From contig PDSJ01000021.1 in assembly GCA_002748425.1 (NCBI GenBank), forward strand, positions 1-64,000: 64,000 nucleotides of DNA, in the 5' to 3' direction. This document shows, one piece after another, positions 58,431 to 64,000 of this stretch. Positions within the stretch are counted from its first letter, which is position 1, and every line of letters begins with the position of its first letter. Source of the DNA: a candidate division KSB3 bacterium (GTDB taxonomy: Bacteria; Moduliflexota; Moduliflexia; Moduliflexales; Moduliflexaceae). The translations under genes and the position numbers were made by a program. Below the pieces are notes generated by a model, which did not search any database, was not told where the DNA came from, and saw only the letters and a program-made list of their open reading frames with translations.

Positions 58431-58498
58431 CAGTCGCCCCCAACATTGTAAGGCCGGATATGATGACATACCCGGCCTTACAATGTTGGGGGCGACTG
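58431..58498. repeat. 68-base hairpin directly after pta
   Basis: A left arm of 27 bases (58431-58457, starting CAGTCGCCCCCAACATTG) and a right arm of 27 bases (58472-58498) are perfect reverse complements around a 14-base centre that itself can pair in part. It begins six bases after the pta stop. A short T-rich GTTTACT follows in the leftward direction. It may end pta transcription or be a mobile palindromic element; the perfect long arms suggest recent origin. Confidence 0.75.
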
Positions 58499-58504
58499 AT
58501 CAAT

Positions 58505-59506
58505 CTAATCTGCCAGCAAGGAGGTCACGGCGACCATATTGACAATATCTTCGGCACTGCAACCACGTGAGAGGTCGTTGACCGGCTTCGCAAAGCCCTG
58601 CATAATCGGGCCGATTGCGGCAGCTCCAGCCAGGCGTTCGGTCAATTTGTAAGCGATATTGCCGACATCCAGGTTCGGGAAGATGAGAATATTCGCTTTG
58701 CCAGCCACTGCGCTTCCTGGGGCTTTGCGCTCGCCGATCGATGGAACCAACGCAGCATCGGCTTGCAGCTCACCGTCCAATGGCAAATCAGGCGCTTTTT
58801 CCCGGGCGATCTTCGTGGCGTCACACACTTTGTCTACTAATTCGTGATCGGCACTGCCTTTTGTCGAAAATGAAAGCATTGCAACTTTAGGATCGAAACC
58901 CGGAATAAGATTTTTGGCGCTCGCAGCTGTAGTGATTGCAATGTCAGCCAGGGTTTCGGCGTCAGGATTCGGCAATAATGCACAGTCAGCGTAGATCAGG
59001 GCGCCTTCATGCCCAAAGTCCGGTTTGTCCATGATCATGACAAAAAAGCTGGATGCCGTTTTAATGCCTGGTTTCGTACCGATGACACGTGCGGCGGCAG
59101 AGATCACTTTTCCAGTAGCATTCACGGCCCCGGCTAAACTACCCGCAGCCTCACCCTGCCTCACCATCATCGCTCCGTAATACAACGGATCTTTCAATGT
59201 CGCAAGTGCCTCATCTTCGGAAATCGCTTTGCCTTTAGCGGCACGCATATCAAAATAGATCTTTGCGTATTCATCGAGATGATCGGCGCTTTCGGGATTC
59301 ACAACCTGCAAAACTCCCATGTCAAGACCGGACTCTTCGGCCAGGCTGGCGATGACAGCAGTATCCCCCAGTAACACCGGCACGGCAAGATCTTCGGCCA
59401 GAATGTCTTTTGCAGCCAGGATCGTGCGTTTCTCCATACCTTCAGGCAATACAATTGCTTTTTTGTTTGCAGCAGCTTTCTTGCGGATATCGGCGATTAA
59501 GTTCAT
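58505..59506 (-). CDS. pta: Phosphate acetyltransferase
   Basis: Interconverts acetyl-CoA and acetyl phosphate in acetate metabolism. The 333-residue protein is the short Pta form: AAANKKAIVLPEGMEKRT near the N-terminus, LADTIATS-like GAMMVRQGEAAGSLAGAV, MLSFSTKGSADHELVDKV near residue 215, and NILIFPNLDVGNIAYKLTER near 280, all conserved Pta blocks. Phosphate butyryltransferase is the only close alternative and fits less well. No acetate kinase gene is adjacent. The ATG at 59506 gives the family N-terminus. Confidence 0.93.
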   Translation of the reverse strand: MNLIADIRKKAAANKKAIVLPEGMEKRTILAAKDILAEDLAVPVLLGDTAVIASLAEESGLDMGVLQVVNPESADHLDEYAKIYFDMRAAKGKAISEDEALATLKDPLYYGAMMVRQGEAAGSLAGAVNATGKVISAAARVIGTKPGIKTASSFFVMIMDKPDFGHEGALIYADCALLPNPDAETLADIAITTAASAKNLIPGFDPKVAMLSFSTKGSADHELVDKVCDATKIAREKAPDLPLDGELQADAALVPSIGERKAPGSAVAGKANILIFPNLDVGNIAYKLTERLAGAAAIGPIMQGFAKPVNDLSRGCSAEDIVNMVAVTSLLAD

Positions 59507-59698
59507 AGTATGCTCAGCGTTTCAGCCTGGCAGCCTGAAAGAACTGACGATCTTCCCTCTTCCTGTCCTTCCCCACTCCCAGATTTCACGCTGTATCCAG
59601 GCTTCTTCAACAGTATCAGATAATGCTTACCCCACGCGCCCCCCTCCTCTTCGGAGAGAAACATGCCGATACTCTGACCATTTTCTGACGCTGTCCTA

Positions 59699-60475
59699 TC
59701 ATTGCAGCCAGTTAATGAATTTATTAAAGGCTTCCAGAAAGATCTCTTCTTTCCAGGTTCGGATCACCTTCTTTTTCAGAAGACTATGATGCTGCTCCCA
59801 GAGCTTCGTAAAATGACTCTGGAGCTGATTCCCTTCAAGTTTTCTATATTCAGCTCGTAAACGTCGAAAGCCCTCATCAACTTCTTTATCGCGTTTCTGT
59901 GCCAAGAAAATCACAAACTGCACGGGATTGATATCTTTAAGGGCTAAAAAATCCTGCACGGTCATATAGAGTATTTCATCAAATCCTCCGTTCTTTGCGA
60001 CAAAAAATTCCCAATTCCTGTTTTCAGAAAGCTCGGGACTCAGAGGCACTGCACTTTTCAGCGATTTTTGTTCGGTCAGGCTATGTTCGATCTGTTCCGT
60101 GATAAATTGATCGATATTGACGTAATTCGCATCGAAAGAGCCGTTTGGAATCAACTGTTTGACATGCCCCAGCAAGCTGTGCAGCGTCGTTTCAATTCGT
60201 GAGAGGCGATCCTGAATTCCGGCGCTTTCCTCCTGGAGTTCACGCATTTCTTTCAGAATCTTCGCGGAGAATTTCTTTTCCTGTACTTTCATCAGCGACT
60301 TCACCGGCGTTATCCAAATGTCAAGAGCAAGACGCCAGTCCCTCTCAGCCCCATCATGTTCCCTGATGTTATACATCGCATACATGCTCAGCAAAGAAAG
60401 AAAAACAACGAGGGGGAAAATTGTCAAGTTTTTGTCGTCACAGCAAGCGCAGAGTGTGCCAAAACCATCCGGCAC
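59699..60475 (-). CDS. Membrane/coiled-coil protein of unknown function in the HerA-like operon
   Basis: A 258-residue protein that I do not recognise. It starts with a GTG overlapping the stop of the HerA-like gene (TAGTG), has one hydrophobic stretch (about residues 17-36, LTIFPLVVFLSLLSMYAMYN), a coiled coil (about 65-105, MKVQEKKFSAKILKEMRELQ, then EESAGIQDRLSRIETTLHSL) and a charged helical C-terminus (AEYRKLEGNQLQSHFTKLWE). An in-frame ATG at 60385 would remove the membrane stretch. It is the third gene of the operon with the HAS-barrel protein and the ATPase, so it may anchor or regulate that ATPase. No nuclease motif is visible. Confidence 0.7.
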   Translation of the reverse strand: MPDGFGTLCACCDDKNLTIFPLVVFLSLLSMYAMYNIREHDGAERDWRLALDIWITPVKSLMKVQEKKFSAKILKEMRELQEESAGIQDRLSRIETTLHSLLGHVKQLIPNGSFDANYVNIDQFITEQIEHSLTEQKSLKSAVPLSPELSENRNWEFFVAKNGGFDEILYMTVQDFLALKDINPVQFVIFLAQKRDKEVDEGFRRLRAEYRKLEGNQLQSHFTKLWEQHHSLLKKKVIRTWKEEIFLEAFNKFINWLQ

Positions 60476-62121
60476 TAGCCGAAGACGTCTTCTTCATCCT
60501 GCATGGCCCGGCGGTCCTGCTCGTCTTGTGAAAGAAAACCCATATCGTTATAAAACTGCTGGTCGTAATTTCGAGTGCGCACCACAACCGGCATCGGCAC
60601 AGCATGCCCCATCACCAGGGCCTGCTGTTTGGAATCAAGACTGGCCAGCACGCTGCGCAGGCCGCCGACGTTGTTCACGCCGGTCAACACTGATTGAATA
60701 TCTTTCTCGTCATTCAGCAGCGCTACAATCCTGGTTCCAACCTGCGAAATCACTTCGTCATCAATGCCCGAGGGACGCTGATCGACGATCAGCAGCGAGA
60801 CGAAATACTTCCGCATTTCCCGCGCGATAATCCCGAAAATCGTCTGTTTTGCAGTGTGGGGGTTGAGGAATTTATGGGCCTCCTCGATCGTAATCACCAG
60901 ATGTTTCGGCTTATCTGCCGAATCTTGCGACGCATGATAGATCTCGGTCTGTTTGACGTACAGTTCGTGGATACGGCGGGTGATGATGCCTGCGACCAGC
61001 AAATAGGCCAGCATGCTGGTCTCACGGCCGAACTCGAGCACAATGTGAATACCCCGATTGATATAATCCATCATGGTCGAGACAATATCCTCGCTCGACC
61101 CGCCCATGGTGATGAAATCAAAATCCGTCAAGCGTCGCAGCTTGCGGTACAGCGCCGAAAGAGATTCCGGATGCGCCCCCAGTTCGTCAGCCAGACCTTT
61201 GATGTCTTTTTCTCCTCGTGTGATGAGAATTTCAAGCCAGTTCTTACCGTATTTTGCGACGATCAGATAGGCTGCCTCAACAGCGGTCGGATTCAAACGC
61301 AGTTCATCCTGTAAAGGGGCAATGTCTTCGACCGCGATTTGATTTGTGAAAATTTGTACTTCACGATCCGCCTGCACGTTTCGCCGCCGGGTTGATTCCG
61401 GATCCAGCGTAAAAATGGCAACTCTACTGCCAAAAAGCTGTTTCAGTCCCTTCACAAAGCTGCCCTTGCCTTTTCCGGCCTCCTGGGTGGCCTGCCAGCC
61501 GTATTCGCTGTGCATGTCGAAGATGAAATTGACCGCTTTCTCCTGCTTGACCAGACCGCATAAAACCAGACGTGTGAGAAAGGTTTTTCCGGTTCCGGTT
61601 TTCCCAAAAATGCCGTTGCTGCGTTCGACGAAACGATCCAGATTCAGGCAGACCGGCGTCTCCATGTCCAGAGGTGTCCCAAGAAAGAAATACTTCCCGC
61701 CGCTTGCCGCTTCATCCCCGAAAATCTGATTCACATCGTCCTCAGACGCGTCGAATACGTTTGAGAAATGCTCTGGAATCGTCTTGACCGGGAGCACCTC
61801 TGTGCGCTCTTCTCCATTCCCCTCTTTCGGGACCATGAGCATCGGGCGCAGCAGAATCGTGGCATACGCACTCGTACCGGACAGCACTTCCCGCATTAAC
61901 ATATCGCCACGTTCTGGGGGATGCAGCACGATTTGCCGATTAGCGGTATCAAGTCGCACATCGGTGATCATCGAAAAAAAATCATTTTTCCGCCCTTCGA
62001 TCACGACAAATTTTCCGGCTTTCACATCTTCAATGCTCTGGCAGGGAGCCAGCCGCATCTCGATCCCTTCCGTCAAAGAGCCGCAAGTCACCGTTCCAAT
62101 CTCTCTAACTCGCTCATTCAT
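60475..62121 (-). CDS. HerA-like ATPase with N-terminal HAS-barrel
   Basis: DUF87/HerA-type FtsK-superfamily ATPase, 548 residues. Residues about 1-100 resemble the HAS barrel (GTVTCGSLTEGIEMRLA, GKFVVIEGRKNDFFSMI). Walker A is GIFGKTGTGKTFLTR near residue 175. The Walker B segment is HLVITIEEAHKFLNPHT near 415, followed by LLIVDQRPSGIDDEVISQVG and the arginine-bearing TRIVALLND. HerA proteins form hexameric DNA motors, usually with a NurA nuclease or, in defence systems, with SIR2 or DUF4297 partners; none of these is next to it. I chose ATG 62121; a TTG at 62139 is possible. Confidence 0.85.
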   Translation of the reverse strand: MNERVREIGTVTCGSLTEGIEMRLAPCQSIEDVKAGKFVVIEGRKNDFFSMITDVRLDTANRQIVLHPPERGDMLMREVLSGTSAYATILLRPMLMVPKEGNGEERTEVLPVKTIPEHFSNVFDASEDDVNQIFGDEAASGGKYFFLGTPLDMETPVCLNLDRFVERSNGIFGKTGTGKTFLTRLVLCGLVKQEKAVNFIFDMHSEYGWQATQEAGKGKGSFVKGLKQLFGSRVAIFTLDPESTRRRNVQADREVQIFTNQIAVEDIAPLQDELRLNPTAVEAAYLIVAKYGKNWLEILITRGEKDIKGLADELGAHPESLSALYRKLRRLTDFDFITMGGSSEDIVSTMMDYINRGIHIVLEFGRETSMLAYLLVAGIITRRIHELYVKQTEIYHASQDSADKPKHLVITIEEAHKFLNPHTAKQTIFGIIAREMRKYFVSLLIVDQRPSGIDDEVISQVGTRIVALLNDEKDIQSVLTGVNNVGGLRSVLASLDSKQQALVMGHAVPMPVVVRTRNYDQQFYNDMGFLSQDEQDRRAMQDEEDVFG

Positions 62122-62214
62122 AGCATATTCCCGATTCAACAGCGCATTATCAATCCCCGCAACTTCGCGCGAGACATCCGAGGCGCACGACTTGCCAGCA
62201 ACCGCATTAACGCT

Positions 62215-62796
62215 CTACAGAACAATCCGTTTTAAAATCGATTCCAGGCGATCGTAATCATCCCGAAATAAACGGGAAAGCTCCTTGCCGATCCGGATCA
62301 GGCAAGCCCGCGCCGAGCCGCTTTGGCACGAGCAGCTCTGCTGAATCGCAGCAATCAGCAGTTCATCACTGAGGCTTCCACCGATTCCCGCCAGGGTTCT
62401 GAAATAGTCGTATTGCTGCGTAAACGTCTGTACTTCTTCAGGAGTGCAGACATACACAAAATCATGCAGTCTGGGAGGATGCGGAGGCACTAACTGTCTG
62501 ATCACGCCGTCCAGACTGTACCCCACAATTTTTGCTCTGATTTCAGTACGCAGCAGTTCGAAAATCTGCGGTTGTTCTTTTCTGAGTTCTTCTTCACTTT
62601 TTCCATAAGCAACCGGCTGACGGTTCGGCTCGCTGCTTCCGGTTATGATATCGCAAATCATTGCAATACTCATCGGCGAGGTCCCGACTTTCACAAACGA
62701 TCCAAAGGGCGGCGACCCGTTCAGTACTCGTGTTTGGGCACTCAACTCAGTTGTACTGCTCTCGATCACCTCAGCGATATACTGTTTCGGCATCAT
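62215..62796 (-). CDS. HAS-barrel-like protein in the HerA-like operon
   Basis: About 193 residues from ATG 62796 (MMPKQYIAEVIESSTTELSA). The N-terminal 60 residues look like a HerA/ATP-synthase (HAS) barrel: IAEVIESSTTELSAQ, PPFGSFVKVG and SMAMICDI-like SIAMICDIITG. The rest is helical with QPQIFELLRTEIRAKIVGYS and PPHPPRLHDFVYVCTPEEV. A CxC and a later Cys occur in QQSCSCQSGSARACLIRIG. It lies 93 bases upstream of the HerA-like gene on the same strand. The open frame runs back to 62955 without similarity. A subunit or adaptor of the ATPase is the likely role, inferred from the shared fold and operon. Confidence 0.7.
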   Translation of the reverse strand: MMPKQYIAEVIESSTTELSAQTRVLNGSPPFGSFVKVGTSPMSIAMICDIITGSSEPNRQPVAYGKSEEELRKEQPQIFELLRTEIRAKIVGYSLDGVIRQLVPPHPPRLHDFVYVCTPEEVQTFTQQYDYFRTLAGIGGSLSDELLIAAIQQSCSCQSGSARACLIRIGKELSRLFRDDYDRLESILKRIVL

Positions 62797-63092
62797 AAGA
62801 GAATGTTTTGTGAAGAAAACCCGAAGCGTAAATAAGGACCAGAAGACGTCGCGTCGTCCTGAATTCGAACGCTCTCCACTCCCTTCTATTTCGTATTTTC
62901 CGCGCTGCTGTGTATAAAAATTTCGGGGAGACCATGTCTTTGTGGCCCCCGGCATAGAGACATGAAGACGGATACTGCAGTCAGTTCTGCTCCTGAGTCA
63001 GCTCTTCAATCGTTCCGTTTCCGACGATTTGGCTCTTCTGCATGCCGAAAGTATCCCATTCTCAAACATCCTTTATGGATCACAGCTCCTTT

Positions 63093-64000
63093 CTATGAAA
63101 TCCAGCGCGGCTTGACAAGGACTGCCAGATTTCGCATGAACGATGTTCCGGAAAAAGAGTAGATCAACAACGCTGTCCAGATACAGATGAAGCTCACGGC
63201 ATGAGCCTGGCTAAAGGCTTCTCCATACACAAATATACCGAGCAGGAGCGCCAGACTTGGAGACAGATATTGTAAAAACCCGACCTGCGACAAAGGAATC
63301 ATTTTCGCAGACTGGGCAAAACAGAATAAAGGCAGCGAAGTCACAACACCGGCGAGCACGAGCAGAACCTGTGTTGAAACGGCGTGTTGTTCGAATGCGC
63401 CTTGATGACGAAACTCCTGGTAGCCTAAAAAGGCGAGACAAAGCGGAGAAATTAACAATGTCTCAATCGTAAGCGCCTGCAATGACGCCACAGGCACCGC
63501 TTTCTTCAACAGACCGTACAGACTGAGGGAAAGCGCAAGGGTGAAGCCAATCCAGGGAAATTTTCCGTACTGAAGGGTCAGGTAGCCGACTCCGACGGCA
63601 GACAGCCCGACAGCGATATATTGCCAAAAATTCATGTCTTCCCGAAAGATCAGCACACCAAGCAGCATACTGAAAAGTGGGCTGATGTAATAGCCCAAAC
63701 TGGTTTCAATGATATGGTTCGTATTGACCGCCCAGATGTATGTGCCCCAATTCACGCCGATCAAGGTCGCGCTGAGACATAACGAATTTCTGGTGCTGCG
63801 GACATTCCATGCTCTCCGGGCCTCACCCAATTCGCCCTTGAACAGAAGAGTCACGCCTGCAAACACCAGCGACCAGATAATGCGATGACTCAGGATTTCC
63901 AACGGCGGGACAGTCTTCAGCAATTTCCAGTAGGCTGGCAGCACTCCCCAAATTCCAAAAGCAGCGATTCCATAGACAACACCAGCAACAGCGGCTTTCT
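63093..64000 (-). CDS. rarD: RarD/EamA family transporter, 5' end outside the window
   Basis: Inner-membrane drug/metabolite transporter of the EamA superfamily. The frame is open through the right edge; from there it reads VAGVVYGIAAFGIWGVLP, then AYWKLLKTVPPLEILSHRI, IIETSLGYYISPLF, QYIAVGLSAVGVGYLTLQYG and LPLFCFAQSAKMIPLSQVG, the RarD order. About 302 residues are visible with nine or ten helices; only the first few N-terminal residues are missing. RarD proteins are linked to chloramphenicol resistance in Pseudomonas but their substrate is unknown. The 3' end is complete. Confidence 0.9.
   Translation of the reverse strand, partial: KAAVAGVVYGIAAFGIWGVLPAYWKLLKTVPPLEILSHRIIWSLVFAGVTLLFKGELGEARRAWNVRSTRNSLCLSATLIGVNWGTYIWAVNTNHIIETSLGYYISPLFSMLLGVLIFREDMNFWQYIAVGLSAVGVGYLTLQYGKFPWIGFTLALSLSLYGLLKKAVPVASLQALTIETLLISPLCLAFLGYQEFRHQGAFEQHAVSTQVLLVLAGVVTSLPLFCFAQSAKMIPLSQVGFLQYLSPSLALLLGIFVYGEAFSQAHAVSFICIWTALLIYSFSGTSFMRNLAVLVKPRWIS

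Noticed and set aside
60475..62796. A classic HerA-NurA repair pair
   Set aside because: Neither neighbour shows the NurA metal-binding Asp motifs by eye, so the pair cannot be claimed.
1..64000. tRNA or rRNA genes and CRISPR arrays
   Set aside because: Scanning by eye found no T-arm-like GGTTCGAATCC blocks, rRNA signatures or regularly spaced direct repeats. A covariance-model search would be decisive; this is not proof of absence.

Overview
The window comes from a Gram-negative-type bacterium: it carries the lipid A gene lpxA next to fabZ, a TonB-like energy-transducing protein, lipoprotein signals and long periplasmic proteins. Strong Shine-Dalgarno sites (AGGAGG), many sugar ABC transporters, an S-layer-homology lipoprotein and unusual gene neighbourhoods suggest a poorly sampled lineage, possibly a candidate phylum such as KSB3/Modulibacteria. 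That placement is a guess from gene style, not from a marker gene.

Layout. 0-3.5 kb: a broken DUF2851 gene at the left edge, a Gfo/Idh/MocA oxidoreductase with an ornithine-aminotransferase-like enzyme upstream in one operon, and a small PH-domain membrane protein. 3.8-8.2 kb: a TonB-family protein, fabZ-lpxA, a secreted TPR protein and a small PHA-system-like protein. 8.2-13.5 kb: hemC with a fused cobA-hemD (tetrapyrrole/siroheme), an L,D-transpeptidase, a metallophosphoesterase and an HU/IHF protein. 13.8-18.5 kb: an orphan EcfA-type ATPase, a fumarylacetoacetate-hydrolase-family enzyme, trpS and a 527-residue unknown helical protein. 19-22.6 kb: a complete ribose-type sugar ABC transporter, with a hairpin after the binding-protein gene. 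23.2-28 kb: a TPR/SLH lipoprotein, two glycosyltransferases and a radical SAM/SPASM protein.

28.1-39.5 kb is a complete L-rhamnose locus. One leftward operon holds ATPase, two permeases, binding protein, a DUF4432 protein and rhaB. A divergent rightward set holds a LacI-type regulator, rhaA and a class II aldolase that probably replaces RhaD. A perfect 18-bp palindrome in the divergent region is a strong operator candidate, so uptake, isomerisation, phosphorylation and cleavage would be under one LacI repressor.

39.8-45.5 kb begins with mtnK and then becomes a gene graveyard: a clpP remnant, the C-terminus of a CPBP protease, an intact oxygen-binding-diiron-type protein (ODP), a chemoreceptor sensor domain joined to the C-terminus of a sugar-binding protein, and the front of one sugar permease joined to the back of its partner. 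Each junction fits deletion of one to two kilobases.

45.7-58.5 kb: an SMP-30-type lactonase, a YgiQ radical SAM protein, a 955-residue secreted choice-of-anchor/esterase-like protein, a wrecked IS1380-type transposase, a short palindromic dispersed repeat, and a GldA/F/G-like ABC operon with a DUF4340 protein. 58.4-64 kb: a large hairpin, pta, a three-gene operon around a HerA-like ATPase with a separate HAS-barrel protein and a membrane/coiled-coil protein of unknown function, and a RarD-type transporter running off the right edge. No tRNA, rRNA or CRISPR array was seen by eye.
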